Below are positions 16,828 to 25,853 of a stretch of 64,000 bases of DNA, one piece after another (positions within the stretch are counted from its first letter, which is position 1; each line of letters opens with the position of its first letter). The stretch covers positions 1,798,001 to 1,862,000 of the forward strand of contig NZ_CP012371.1 of the NCBI RefSeq assembly GCF_000619905.2, written 5' to 3'. The translations under genes and the position numbers were made by a program. Origin of the DNA: Nitrosospira briensis C-128. GTDB lineage: Bacteria > Pseudomonadota > Gammaproteobacteria > Burkholderiales > Nitrosomonadaceae. The notes beneath the pieces were generated by a model, which saw nothing but the letters and a program-made list of their open reading frames with translations, ran no database searches and was not told the origin of the DNA.

Positions 16828-17958
16828 TTGAGTAGTGACATTATTGTTATCGGTGGCGGAATAGCCGGGCTGACTGTGGCGCACGAATTGCTGCGGCTGG
16901 GCGCAACGGTGACCATACTGGAGCGTCAGCACTGCGCCCGGGAGGCATCCTGGGCGGGGGGCGGCATACTTTCGCCACTGTTGCCGTGGGATTATTCCTG
17001 CCCGGTAACGCGATTGACTCAATTGAGCAATGCGCTATTTCCGAAGTTTATCGAAGCGCTGCGAGGCGATACAGGTATCGATCCGGAGTACCAGGCCAGC
17101 GGCATGCTGGTTCTGGGCGGCGTTACCGGCGAACCGGACAGCGAGGGCCACGACAGAGCGTTGCGGGAGGCCCGCGAGCATGACGCGGAGGCTTGGTGCG
17201 CTCGCCACGATTTTCGACTGAGCAAGGTTCGCTCTCATGAAATCGCATCGCTGCTCGCCAGCGACGAAGCAGCGCTTTGGCTGCCGGATGTCTGTCAGGT
17301 GCGTAACCCCCGGTTATTGCAGGCGTTGATGAAGGCGGTAGGACAGCGTGGCGGCGTCATTAAGGAGCATGCCGAGATTACCGATTGGCAAGTTGAGCAT
17401 GGGCAGGTCCAATCGGTCAGCACGAGCAGGGGCGAGAAATTCACTGCATCGAATTACATCGTCACCGCGGGGGCATGGAGCGGCGGGCTTTTACGTGAGC
17501 ATGCATTAAAGCTCGATATCTGGCCGGTACGAGGGCAGATTCTGCTGTTCCAGGCACAATCGGGTCTGCTTCCCGCCATCGTGCTACAGGAACAGGACAA
17601 TTTTTATTTGATACCGCGCCGGGATGGACACATTCTTGCCGGCAGCACCTTGGAGGAAACCGGCTTCGACAGACGCACGACTGCTCAGGCGGGAAAACTA
17701 TTGCTCGAAAAAACGCATGCGCTCATGCCGGCATTGACTGAAGCAACGCTTTCCGGCCACTGGGCGGGATTGCGTCCGGGATCGCCTGATAATATCCCGG
17801 TCGTCGGTAGTCACCCACACATCCCGAACCTTTATCTCAATAGCGGCCATTACCGCTACGGTATCACCATGGCGCCGGGCAGCGCCCGGCTTATATCCAA
17901 TATGATCCTGAACAAACCACAGCCGTTGGATATCGCGCCTTATAAGTGGCCATTTTAG
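16828..17958 (+). CDS. thiO: Glycine oxidase ThiO
   Basis: This 376-residue FAD-dependent amine oxidase supplies dehydroglycine for the thiazole part of thiamine in organisms using the ThiO route. The N-terminal Rossmann motif is I-V-I-G-G-G-I-A-G (residues 6-14). Near the C-terminus are W-A-G-L-R-P-G-S and G-H-Y-R-Y-G-I-T-M-A-P, typical of the DAO family. It starts at TTG 16828 after GAAGAG. Its TAG stop lies within the left arm of a MITE-like element, so its natural terminator was replaced or lies beyond. Confidence 0.9.
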   Translation: MSSDIIVIGGGIAGLTVAHELLRLGATVTILERQHCAREASWAGGGILSPLLPWDYSCPVTRLTQLSNALFPKFIEALRGDTGIDPEYQASGMLVLGGVTGEPDSEGHDRALREAREHDAEAWCARHDFRLSKVRSHEIASLLASDEAALWLPDVCQVRNPRLLQALMKAVGQRGGVIKEHAEITDWQVEHGQVQSVSTSRGEKFTASNYIVTAGAWSGGLLREHALKLDIWPVRGQILLFQAQSGLLPAIVLQEQDNFYLIPRRDGHILAGSTLEETGFDRRTTAQAGKLLLEKTHALMPALTEATLSGHWAGLRPGSPDNIPVVGSHPHIPNLYLNSGHYRYGITMAPGSARLISNMILNKPQPLDIAPYKWPF

Positions 17959-18122
17959 CCCGGATGTTTCATAAATTCGTGTGAGGGTTGTGCAGGATTT
18001 TGTTTTGTAGGGAGATTTTGTGAAAGAGTGGCGTAGTTATTCATACGCCCGACTGAACGAAATTTTCATACGAAACAAAAGACCAGCAAGGGCGCGCGTC
18101 AATTTATGAAATATCCGGGCTA
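17956..18122. mobile_element. MITE-like element with 22-bp terminal inverted repeats
   Basis: The arms at 17956-17977 (TAGCCCGGATGTTTCATAAA...) and 18101-18122 are inverted copies of each other with one mismatch. They enclose about 123 bases with no ORF. Total length is 167 bp. The outer ends read TAGCCCGGAT/ATCCGGGCTA. The left arm supplies the thiO stop codon. No transposase is inside, so it would depend on an IS elsewhere. It could act as a terminator when transcribed. Confidence 0.65.
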
Positions 18123-18271
18123 GGCGCGAGGAGAACATATTTTCGCCTGCGGCGGTGTTTCCGCACTGTTTCCGCGCAGTTTCCAATAAGGCCTTGCCCG
18201 CGCTGCGCTTTATCGGCACGAGGCGGAGTGATAACATTGCACCACTTCAATAACAGGGATAGGGCATACGC

Positions 18272-18997
18272 ATGGCCGGTCACAGCAAATGGGCTAATAT
18301 CAAGCACAAGAAAGCCGCGCAGGACGCCAGGCGCGGCAAGATTTTTACCCGGCTCATAAAAGAAATTACCGTTGCGGCGCGGCTTGGCGGCGGCGATCCC
18401 AACAGCAACCCACGGTTGCGTCTGGCTGTCGACAAGGCTTACGAGCAGAACATGCCCAAGGACAACGTCGAGCGTGCAATCAAGCGCGGCAGTGGCGATC
18501 TGGAGGGCGTGAACTATGAAGAAGTGCGTTATGAAGGCTACGGTATCGCTGGCGCAGCCGTATTGGTGGATTGCATGACGGACAACCGGGTGCGTACCGT
18601 TGCGGATGTGCGGCATGCTTTTACCAAGTATGGCGGCAATCTCGGTACGGACGGCTCGGTCGCATTCCTGTTCAAGCATTGCGGGCAAATGCTTTTTGCA
18701 CCCGGCACCAATGAAGAAAAGCTGATGGAAGCCGCTCTCGAGGCCGGTGCGGAGGATGTCGTCAGTAACGATGACGGCAGCATGGAAGTCATTACTGCGC
18801 CATATGAATTTGTGACGGTCAGGGCGGGGCTGGAGAAAGCAGGGTTCAAGGCGGAGCTCGCCGAAGTGACGATGAAGCCCGTCAGTGAAACCGTGCTGAC
18901 CGGCGATGATTCGGTCAAAATGCAAAAATTGCTGGATGCGCTGGAAAATATAGACGATGTGCAAGAGGCTTACACAACCGCAGTGCTGGATGAATAG
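18272..18997 (+). CDS. yebC: YebC/PmpR-family transcription and translation factor
   Basis: This 241-residue protein has the family opening [14 protein letters not shown] and the conserved [12 protein letters not shown]. Members are cytosolic. They were first described as regulators near ruv genes, and recent work on the family shows ribosome binding that eases polyproline stalling. The gene sits immediately upstream of ruvC-ruvA-ruvB, the usual neighbourhood. Length is typical. Confidence 0.95.
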   Translation: MAGHSKWANIKHKKAAQDARRGKIFTRLIKEITVAARLGGGDPNSNPRLRLAVDKAYEQNMPKDNVERAIKRGSGDLEGVNYEEVRYEGYGIAGAAVLVDCMTDNRVRTVADVRHAFTKYGGNLGTDGSVAFLFKHCGQMLFAPGTNEEKLMEAALEAGAEDVVSNDDGSMEVITAPYEFVTVRAGLEKAGFKAELAEVTMKPVSETVLTGDDSVKMQKLLDALENIDDVQEAYTTAVLDE

Positions 18998-19078
18998 CAT
19001 TCTTGCCCTAAAAATGACCGCAAGTAGTTTTTTTCCGGCATTTGAGTTGCTAGTCGCGCTTATTCAGAAGGAAAAAAA

Positions 19079-19597
19079 ATCCGTATTCTTGGCATAGATC
19101 CCGGTTTGCGCATTACGGGCTTTGGCGTTATCGATAAATTCGGCAGCAAGCTGGCCTATGTCAGTAGCGGTTGCATCAAGACGGTAGAGGGCGAGTTACC
19201 GTTGCGTCTCAAGACGATCATGGATCATCTTAACGAAGTGATCGCGCAGCACCAGCCTGATCAAGTCGCGGTGGAACAGGTATTCGTCAACGTTAATCCG
19301 AAATCCACACTGATGCTTGGACAGGCCCGAGGGGCGGCGATTTGCACGGCCGTGCTGAATAATCTGGCCGTCGCCGAGTACACCGCGCTACAGATCAAGC
19401 AGGCGGTGGTCGGCAAAGGGCACGCCAAAAAAGAGCAAGTGCAGGAAATGGTGAAGCGCTTGTTGCAACTTGGCGGCAGCCCCAGCGCAGATGCGGCGGA
19501 TGCGCTTGCTTGCGCGATCTGCCATGCTCATGGGGGGCAGGGGTTGGGCGGAATTTCGACAGCGGGCTACCGCATGAAACGGGGGCGCTTAGTATGA
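19079..19597 (+). CDS. ruvC: Holliday junction resolvase RuvC with non-canonical start codon
   Basis: RuvC cuts Holliday junctions as a dimer together with RuvAB. The conserved opening [10 protein letters not shown] holds the catalytic Asp. The other acidic residues are in V-E-Q-V-F and D-A-A-D-A-L-A. Between an in-frame TGA at 19043 and this catalytic Asp there is no ATG, GTG or TTG. The first standard start is TTG 19106, which would delete the Asp. AGAAGG at 19066-19071 points to initiation at ATC 19079 (or ATT 19085). It overlaps ruvA by four bases (ATGA-type). Confidence 0.9.
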   Translation: MRILGIDPGLRITGFGVIDKFGSKLAYVSSGCIKTVEGELPLRLKTIMDHLNEVIAQHQPDQVAVEQVFVNVNPKSTLMLGQARGAAICTAVLNNLAVAEYTALQIKQAVVGKGHAKKEQVQEMVKRLLQLGGSPSADAADALACAICHAHGGQGLGGISTAGYRMKRGRLV

Positions 19598-20187
19598 TCG
19601 GCCGTATAACCGGCGTGCTGCTGGAAAAATCTCCCCCCTTGGTGCTGGTTGACGTACAAGGCCTTGGGTACGAGATCGATGTGCCCATGAGCACGTTCTA
19701 TAACCTGCCGGCAACCGGTGCGCGAATCACGCTTCATACCCACCTCGTCGTGCGCGAAGACGTGCATCTGCTTTTCGGTTTCGCCACCGAAGCAGAACGG
19801 CAAGCTTTTCGTCAGCTCGTGAAGATTTCCGGCGTAGGGGCAAGAACAGCCCTTGCGTTGCTGTCTGGCCTGAGCGTGGCTGATTTGCATCAGGCGGTAG
19901 CGGCTCAGGACAGCGGGCGGTTGATCAAGATCCCCGGTATCGGCAAAAAAACCGCCGAGCGTTTGCTGCTGGAATTACGCGACAAGCTCGACCTCGGCAT
20001 GGCTGGCGCAACAGATTCCACAGGCATCGGGGTCACATCAACAAGCGCAAACGACGTGCTCAATGCCTTGTTGTCTCTGGGGTATAATGACCGGGAAGCC
20101 AACTGGGCAGTCAAGCAGTTACCCGCCAACGTTAACGTATCCGATGGCATACGTCAGGCGTTGAAGCTCCTATCGAAAGACAAATAA
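19594..20187 (+). CDS. ruvA: Holliday junction branch-migration protein RuvA
   Basis: This 197-residue protein opens [12 protein letters not shown], the standard RuvA N-terminus (OB-fold). Two helix-hairpin-helix motifs follow ([11 protein letters not shown] near 75 and [12 protein letters not shown] near 110). Its C-terminal domain III contacts RuvB. RuvA tetramers bind the four-way junction. Start at 19594 overlaps the ruvC stop, so the two are coupled. Confidence 0.97.
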   Translation: MIGRITGVLLEKSPPLVLVDVQGLGYEIDVPMSTFYNLPATGARITLHTHLVVREDVHLLFGFATEAERQAFRQLVKISGVGARTALALLSGLSVADLHQAVAAQDSGRLIKIPGIGKKTAERLLLELRDKLDLGMAGATDSTGIGVTSTSANDVLNALLSLGYNDREANWAVKQLPANVNVSDGIRQALKLLSKDK

Positions 20188-20282
20188 AGAAACACGACCG
20201 CCGCGCTCGCATCGCGTGCGTTTACTGCCACCACTCACTTCCAGCCCAACACGGATAAGAGGTGCAGCTTTAGTGTTTGATT

Positions 20283-21338
20283 ATGATTGAAACCGATCGA
20301 TTGATTACCGCCGCGCCCGCTTCTCTCAAGGAAGAGGAACTGGAGCGGGCACTGCGCCCCAAGCATCTGACCGAGTACGTCGGCCAGGAAAAAATTCGTG
20401 AACAGTTGCAGATATTCATCGAGGCGGCACGGCGCCGCGGCGAGGCCCTTGACCACGTGCTGCTGTACGGGCCGCCCGGTCTGGGCAAGACGACGCTTGC
20501 GCACATCATTGCCAGGGAGATGGGCGTGAGCCTGCGTCAGACATCCGGCCCGGTGCTGGAACGCCCCGGCGACCTGGCGGCCCTGTTGACCAATCTCGAA
20601 CCCAACGATGTATTGTTCATCGATGAAATTCATCGGCTTTCACCTATCGTGGAGGAGATTCTTTATCCCGCGCTGGAAGACTATCAGCTTGATATCATGA
20701 TAGGCGAAGGTCCCGCGGCACGGTCCGTCAAGCTCGATCTGCCGCCGTTCACCCTGGTGGGTGCCACTACTCGCGCCGGCATGCTGACGAACCCGTTGCG
20801 CGATCGTTTTGGCATTATTTCGCGCCTTGAATTTTATTCGGTGGAAGAGCTGACTAAAATCGTGACGCGATCCGCGGGATTGCTGAACGTGGAAATTTCT
20901 TCCGATGGCGCGGTGGAAATTGCGCGCCGCTCGCGCGGCACGCCACGCATCGTAAACCGTCTGCTGCGGCGGGTACGCGATTTCGCCGAAGTCAAAGCCG
21001 ATGGTTACATTACTCGCCCGGTGGCGGATGCGGCATTGCTCATGCTCGATGTGGACCTCATCGGCCTTGACGTGATGGACAGAAAGCTGCTGCTTGCCGT
21101 CATGGAAAAATTCGGCGGTGGTCCCGTGGGCGTGGATAATCTCGCCGCCGCCATCAGTGAAGAACGTGGCACCATCGAAGATGTGCTGGAACCGTATCTG
21201 ATACAGCAGGGCTACATGAAGCGCACGCCGCGCGGCCGCATGGCCACGGCTATCGCCTATCAGCATTTCGGCATGGCCTTGCCGAAGAATGGATTGGTCG
21301 GGTTGAGCGGAGAGTTGTGGATAGATGACCAGCCATGA
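20283..21338 (+). CDS. ruvB: Holliday junction DNA helicase RuvB
   Basis: This 351-residue AAA+ motor drives branch migration. Walker A is G-P-P-G-L-G-K-T-T near residue 65, and Walker B is F-I-D-E-I-H-R-L near 115. Sensor and arginine-finger regions follow ([10 protein letters not shown], then P-L-R-D-R-F-G). The C-terminal winged helix ends R-T-P-R-G-R. ATG 20283 is chosen over TTG 20277. It is 95 bases after ruvA, in the same direction. Confidence 0.97.
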   Translation: MIETDRLITAAPASLKEEELERALRPKHLTEYVGQEKIREQLQIFIEAARRRGEALDHVLLYGPPGLGKTTLAHIIAREMGVSLRQTSGPVLERPGDLAALLTNLEPNDVLFIDEIHRLSPIVEEILYPALEDYQLDIMIGEGPAARSVKLDLPPFTLVGATTRAGMLTNPLRDRFGIISRLEFYSVEELTKIVTRSAGLLNVEISSDGAVEIARRSRGTPRIVNRLLRRVRDFAEVKADGYITRPVADAALLMLDVDLIGLDVMDRKLLLAVMEKFGGGPVGVDNLAAAISEERGTIEDVLEPYLIQQGYMKRTPRGRMATAIAYQHFGMALPKNGLVGLSGELWIDDQP

Positions 21339-21524
21339 ACACGTAGTAACATGAATCGCAATCGGCCTCGGCAATTCGCTTGAAGTGCTGGGTAACCTGT
21401 ATGCACAGAAACTGCGATGCCCCGATGGTTGGTTGATGAAAGCCAAGCGCGGAGGAGATTTGGCTTGTGCCTGTATTGGGAAATCCAGCGCTATCGAATA
21501 CCGGATATTTTTTAGTTCAAAAAC

Positions 21525-21971
21525 ATGAAAGCAACAGAAGTCGATAAATTTGCCGTTAATCCGGGCGAGATCGCGTTTTCGTTGCCCATTCGCGTCTACT
21601 ATCAGGACACCGATGCGGGCGGAGTAGTTTATCATTCGACTTATCTCAATTTCATGGAGCGTGCCCGCTACGAATGGTTGCGGCAGCTCGGATTTGATAT
21701 TCACTCATTGATCCAGCTTCACAGGGTAATTTTCATGGTGCGTTCACTTAATATTGAATACCTCAAGCCGGCGCTACTGGATGATTTGCTGCATGTCACG
21801 GCGGAAGCGGTTGAAATAGGCAGTTGCCGCATCGCGATCTCGCAACAGGTGCGACGTGGTCCTGCTACGCTGGTCAATGCAACCGTCCAGGCGGTATGTG
21901 TGGGAGCCGACAGCCTCAAGCCCGTGCGCATACCCGCGCCTTTGCGCCACAAGTTTGGAAAACGCTCATGA
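21525..21971 (+). CDS. ybgC: YbgC-type acyl-CoA thioesterase
   Basis: This 148-residue hot-dog thioesterase is the first gene of the Tol-Pal cluster. The active-site motif Y-Q-D-T-D-A-G-G-V-V-Y-H-S-T-Y carries the catalytic Asp. It hydrolyses acyl-CoA and is known to interact with phospholipid-synthesis enzymes in the family. It overlaps tolQ by four bases (ATGA), showing that the tol operon starts here or upstream. Confidence 0.93.
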   Translation: MKATEVDKFAVNPGEIAFSLPIRVYYQDTDAGGVVYHSTYLNFMERARYEWLRQLGFDIHSLIQLHRVIFMVRSLNIEYLKPALLDDLLHVTAEAVEIGSCRIAISQQVRRGPATLVNATVQAVCVGADSLKPVRIPAPLRHKFGKRS

Positions 21972-22654
21972 GCCCGACAGTTACCCAGGATATGTCTCTT
22001 TTCCATCTCATCGGCAGCGCCAGCTTGCCGGTGCAACTGGTAATGTTGCTGTTGCTGCTGGCTTCGTTCCTGTCGTGGTGGTACATCTTTCGCAAGCTGT
22101 TCGTCATCCGCGAAGCGGTAAGGCAAAGCGACGAGTTCGAGAATGTTTTCTGGAAGGGAACCGATCTCAATGCACTTTTTCAAAGCGCGGCCGGTTCGCG
22201 CCATACGGCAGGCAGCATGGAACGGATTTTCGAAGCTGGTTTTCGGGAATTCATGAAACACAAGCGCCAGTCGGGAACAGACATCACTACGGTGATGGAC
22301 AGTACGCGCCGGGCGATGCGGGCGACTTACCAGCGCGAAATGGATAATCTTGAATCGCACCTTTCGTTTCTTGCGACAGTAGGTTCGGTAAGTCCCTACG
22401 TCGGCCTGTTCGGTACCGTTTGGGGAATCATGAACTCCTTCCGGGGCTTATCCAACGTCACCCAGGCCACCATCGCGCATGTTGCACCAGGTATTGCGGA
22501 GGCGCTGATAGCGACGGCAATGGGATTGTTTGCAGCTATCCCCGCGGTTATCGCCTATAACCGTTATTCGAGTCGCATTGATCGGCTGGCAACCCGTTTT
22601 GAGAGCTTCATGGAAGAATTATCCAATGTCCTGCAGCGTCAAGCGAGCGGATGA
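21968..22654 (+). CDS. tolQ: Tol-Pal proton-channel protein TolQ
   Basis: This 228-residue inner-membrane protein of the TolQ/ExbB/MotA family has three hydrophobic segments: near residues 17-38, 135-158 and 170-192. The motif V-G-L-F-G-T-V-W-G-I-M is conserved. With TolR it forms the proton-driven motor that energises TolA during outer-membrane constriction. ATG 21968 overlaps the ybgC stop. It is followed by tolR after 24 bases. Confidence 0.96.
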   Translation: MSPTVTQDMSLFHLIGSASLPVQLVMLLLLLASFLSWWYIFRKLFVIREAVRQSDEFENVFWKGTDLNALFQSAAGSRHTAGSMERIFEAGFREFMKHKRQSGTDITTVMDSTRRAMRATYQREMDNLESHLSFLATVGSVSPYVGLFGTVWGIMNSFRGLSNVTQATIAHVAPGIAEALIATAMGLFAAIPAVIAYNRYSSRIDRLATRFESFMEELSNVLQRQASG

Positions 22655-22678
22655 GATCATTTTCATGGGGTAAGCGCC

Positions 22679-23095
22679 ATGAATGAGCGCCGCACCAAAC
22701 GCCGGTTGATGAATGAAATAAACGTAGTGCCATACATTGACGTAATGTTGGTACTGCTGGTGATTTTCATGATTACCGCGCCACTCATCACGCCCGGTCA
22801 GATAGAGTTGCCCCAGATCGGCAAATCGCTGGCGCCGCCGGTTGCGCCGCTGGAGGTGATTGTCAAGGCCGACGGCAGTCTGGGATTGCATGACCGTTCC
22901 ATGCCGGGAGGCGAACAAAAGATCAATCGAGCAGAATTGGTCAACGCGATCAAACAGAAGCAGGCCGCAAATATTGAGCAGCCCGTGGTGATTGCCGGCG
23001 ATAAAAATGTGCGTTACGAAGAAGTAATGAATGTGATGGACATTCTTCAACAGCAGCAGGTGAAAAAGGTGGGGCTGCTGGCCAGACCGAAGTGA
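22679..23095 (+). CDS. tolR: Tol-Pal protein TolR
   Basis: This 138-residue ExbD/TolR protein has a single N-terminal membrane helix. It carries the proton-path aspartate in the family motif E-I-N-V-V-P-Y-I-D-V-M-L-V-L-L-V-I-F-M. The rest is the periplasmic peptidoglycan-contacting domain. Together with TolQ it converts proton flow to motion. Its TGA overlaps the GTG of tolA. Confidence 0.96.
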   Translation: MNERRTKRRLMNEINVVPYIDVMLVLLVIFMITAPLITPGQIELPQIGKSLAPPVAPLEVIVKADGSLGLHDRSMPGGEQKINRAELVNAIKQKQAANIEQPVVIAGDKNVRYEEVMNVMDILQQQQVKKVGLLARPK

Positions 23096-23964
23096 GCAGT
23101 GGGCGCCCATCTCATATGAATACGGTGAGCGGAATGGCGTTGAGGAAGCTCTCGGAAGTTGAACCGGGCGCGATGCGGGCCGGCCTCTTGGCGGTACTGG
23201 TCCACGTCATTTTTTTCGCTTTCATGATTTTCGGACTCAATTGGAAAACATATCCGACAGAACCCGTGATGGTGGATTTATGGAGCAGCCTGCCTCCGGC
23301 GGTTCAGCCGGCTACCAAGGCCGCGCCACCCCCGCCCGAGCCCAAGCCGGTCCCGCCGCCGCCCGAAGCAGCGCCGGTGCCGCCCAGGATCGAAACGCCA
23401 CCGCCGCCCCCAAAACCGGATATTGCCCTGAAGGAAAAAACCGAGAAGCCTAAACCGGTTGAAAAAAAGCCCGTTGAAAAAAAAGAGCTGGTCAAAAAAG
23501 AACAGGAACAGAAAGAGCGGAAAGAGAAAGAGCGAAAAGAAAAGGAGCAGAAAGAGCAGGAGCTGAAAGAGCAGAAAGCACGAGTGGCGGCCGAAATAGC
23601 ACAGCTTCAACGGGAACAGCAGGAAGCGAATGCCAAGGCGCAGGCTAAGGCGGCCCAAGCGGCGGCGCAGTCCCGCCTGGCCAACGAAATGGCCGAATAT
23701 AAGGCAAAAATACTTGCAAAAATCAGGAGAAATATCGTCATGCCACCTGATTTACCTGGCAATCCGGTGGTGGAATTCGATGTTACGCTGCTTCCGGGTG
23801 GCGATATTCTCGATGTCAGGCTACGCGCAAGCAGTGGATTCGCCGCTTTCGACAGCGCGGTGGAACGTGGTATTTTTCTATCCAAACCGCTTCCGCTGCC
23901 ACCTGATCCCACGCTTTTTCCAAAGTTCCGCAATCTGAGCGTCAAGGTGCATTATCACGAATGA
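23092..23964 (+). CDS. tolA: Tol-Pal protein TolA
   Basis: This protein of about 290 residues spans the periplasm. An N-terminal membrane helix at about residues 27-47 (with S/H residues for TolQR contact) is followed by a proline-rich stretch at 65-105 (P-P-P-E-P-K-P). Next is a long K/E-rich helix at 110-205 with repeated K-E-Q-K-E. The C-terminal TonB-like domain includes N-P-V-V-E-F-D-V-T-L-L-P-G-G. GTG 23092 overlaps tolR; ATG 23116 is an alternative start. Confidence 0.93.
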   Translation: MSSGRPSHMNTVSGMALRKLSEVEPGAMRAGLLAVLVHVIFFAFMIFGLNWKTYPTEPVMVDLWSSLPPAVQPATKAAPPPPEPKPVPPPPEAAPVPPRIETPPPPPKPDIALKEKTEKPKPVEKKPVEKKELVKKEQEQKERKEKERKEKEQKEQELKEQKARVAAEIAQLQREQQEANAKAQAKAAQAAAQSRLANEMAEYKAKILAKIRRNIVMPPDLPGNPVVEFDVTLLPGGDILDVRLRASSGFAAFDSAVERGIFLSKPLPLPPDPTLFPKFRNLSVKVHYHE

Positions 23965-24002
23965 CTGGTATAATTTCCATTATTCTTTAAAGGGTTATTT
24001 TC

Positions 24003-25301
24003 ATGCAGATTTGCTTGCACAGATTTCCCGGTTATGTTTTTGTCTTGTTGCTGGCGCTGATCAGTGCGCCGCTGCATGCCGCCCTCGACATCGAAATTTT
24101 CGGCGGCGGCGCGGCACAGATTCCGATTGCCATCGTGCCCTTTGCCGCGGAGGAAAGACTCAGCCAGAGCATCACCCCGGTAGTATCCGCCGACCTGCAA
24201 CGCAGCGGATTGTTCAGGCTGGTTGACCCGGGCGGTCTGAGACCGCATGAGCCCATCGAAGTGAGTTATCCTGACTGGATGAATCGCGGCGCCAGTGCGC
24301 TGGTTATCGGCAGCACCACAGCCTTGGCCGGCGGACAGGTTGCAGTCCGCTTCCGGTTGATGGATGTCGCGAAACAAACGGAGTTGGCGGTTTATACCGA
24401 GACCGTGCCTGCGGAACAATTGCGTGCCGCTGCACATCGGATAGCCGATCTGATTTACGAAAAGCTGACCGGTGATGTGGGGGTGTTCAGTACCCGTATT
24501 GCCTACGTGGAGAAACAGGGAAAAAAATATTCGTTACGGGTGGCGGATGCGGACGGCTTTAATGCGCAGCCGGTAGTCGAGTACACGGAACCTATCATAT
24601 CGCCGGCATGGTCGCCGGATGGCGCCCGGTTGGCATATGTATCCTTCGAGAACAAGAAGCCGGTCGTTTACGTGCAGACATTGGCCACCCGCGCGCGCGT
24701 GGCGGCGGCCAATTTCAGGGGCAGCAACAGCGCGCCGGCATGGTCGCCGGACGGAAAGAAGCTTGCGGTAGTGCTATCTCTGATGGGGGGCTCGCAGATC
24801 TTCCTGGTGAATGCGGACGGCAGCGGATTGCAGCGGCTCAGCCAAAGCGCCGGAATCGATACCGAGCCCAGTTTTTCGCCTGACGGGCAGTCCATCATAT
24901 TTACTTCCGACCGTGGCGGCAGTCCGCAAATTTATCGTATGGCCGTCACAGGGCGTGCATCCGGAACGGCGGAGCGTCTCACATTCGAGGGCAGTTACAA
25001 TGTGAGCCCACATTACAGTCCGGATGGAAAAAGCTTCGTCTTCATTCACCGCAACGGAGACAGATTCAATGTCGCCACGCAAGATCTGATGACCCGCCAG
25101 GTGCAATTACTCACTAATTCTCAATTTGACGAGTCCCCCAGCTTCGCTCCCAACGGCAAGATCATCCTCTATGCAACCGAGGTAAGGGGGCGTGGTATAT
25201 TATCCGCCGTGTCGAGCGACGGCAAAACAAGACAACAGCTTTCAACGCAGGCTGGTGACATAAGAGAGCCGGCCTGGGGGCCTTTGCGAAGGCTCCAGTA
25301 G
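24003..25301 (+). CDS. tolB: Tol-Pal periplasmic protein TolB
   Basis: This 432-residue protein has a signal peptide ending near A-A. Next come the TolB N-terminal domain and a six-bladed propeller with repeats such as P-A-W-S-P-D-G-A-R-L-A, P-S-F-S-P-D-G-Q-S-I and P-H-Y-S-P-D-G-K-S. TolB binds Pal and TolA and relocates Pal along the envelope. AAAGGG precedes the ATG. Confidence 0.97.
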   Translation: MQICLHRFPGYVFVLLLALISAPLHAALDIEIFGGGAAQIPIAIVPFAAEERLSQSITPVVSADLQRSGLFRLVDPGGLRPHEPIEVSYPDWMNRGASALVIGSTTALAGGQVAVRFRLMDVAKQTELAVYTETVPAEQLRAAAHRIADLIYEKLTGDVGVFSTRIAYVEKQGKKYSLRVADADGFNAQPVVEYTEPIISPAWSPDGARLAYVSFENKKPVVYVQTLATRARVAAANFRGSNSAPAWSPDGKKLAVVLSLMGGSQIFLVNADGSGLQRLSQSAGIDTEPSFSPDGQSIIFTSDRGGSPQIYRMAVTGRASGTAERLTFEGSYNVSPHYSPDGKSFVFIHRNGDRFNVATQDLMTRQVQLLTNSQFDESPSFAPNGKIILYATEVRGRGILSAVSSDGKTRQQLSTQAGDIREPAWGPLRRLQ

Positions 25302-25344
25302 TTCGGGTTGCGTATTTTTTTTTGCTAACTTTAAAGGAAATAAA

Positions 25345-25851
25345 ATGAAAAAGATTTTATGTGTGTTATTGGTCAGTGTGTTATCAGCATGTGCGAGCAA
25401 AACTCCCCAGCCTTCGGCCAATGTGGAAGACCGGTCTGCAGTCACCCGGGCGCCGACGGAAACGCCTGGCTACGGTGAACCGAGCCTCAACCCGCTTACG
25501 GACCCCAATAATATCCTTTCCCGGCGCAGCGTTTATTTCGATTTCGACCGTTATGTGGTGAAGGATGAATATAAATCCCTGGTAGTGGCTCATGCCCAGT
25601 ATCTACGCGACAATTCCAATGCCAGGGTGCTGGTGCAGGGCAACACCGATGAGCGCGGAAGCAGGGAATACAACCTTGCGCTGGGGCAGCGCCGGGCCGA
25701 TGCGGTCAAGTCCGTGATGACTTTATCAGGGGCCAGGGAATCGCAGGTTGAATCTGTCAGCCTGGGCGAAGAGAAACCTCGCGCTACAGGTCATGACGAA
25801 GCCTCCTGGGCTGAGAATCGCCGCGCCGATATCCGTTACCAAGGGGAGTAA
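25345..25851 (+). CDS. pal: Peptidoglycan-associated lipoprotein Pal
   Basis: This 168-residue outer-membrane lipoprotein has the lipobox L-S-A-C16. After a short linker comes an OmpA-like peptidoglycan-binding domain: V-Y-F-D-F-D-R-Y, then N-T-D-E-R-G-S-R-E-Y-N-L-A-L-G-Q-R-R-A. It anchors the outer membrane to the cell wall and is the outer partner of TolB. It is two bases upstream of cpoB. Confidence 0.97.
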   Translation: MKKILCVLLVSVLSACASKTPQPSANVEDRSAVTRAPTETPGYGEPSLNPLTDPNNILSRRSVYFDFDRYVVKDEYKSLVVAHAQYLRDNSNARVLVQGNTDERGSREYNLALGQRRADAVKSVMTLSGARESQVESVSLGEEKPRATGHDEASWAENRRADIRYQGE

Positions 25852-25853
25852 TC

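Noticed and set aside
23278-23658. Phe/Leu-rich frame opposite tolA
   Set aside because: It is the antisense reading of the K/E-rich TolA helix; the bias arises from the repeat codons.
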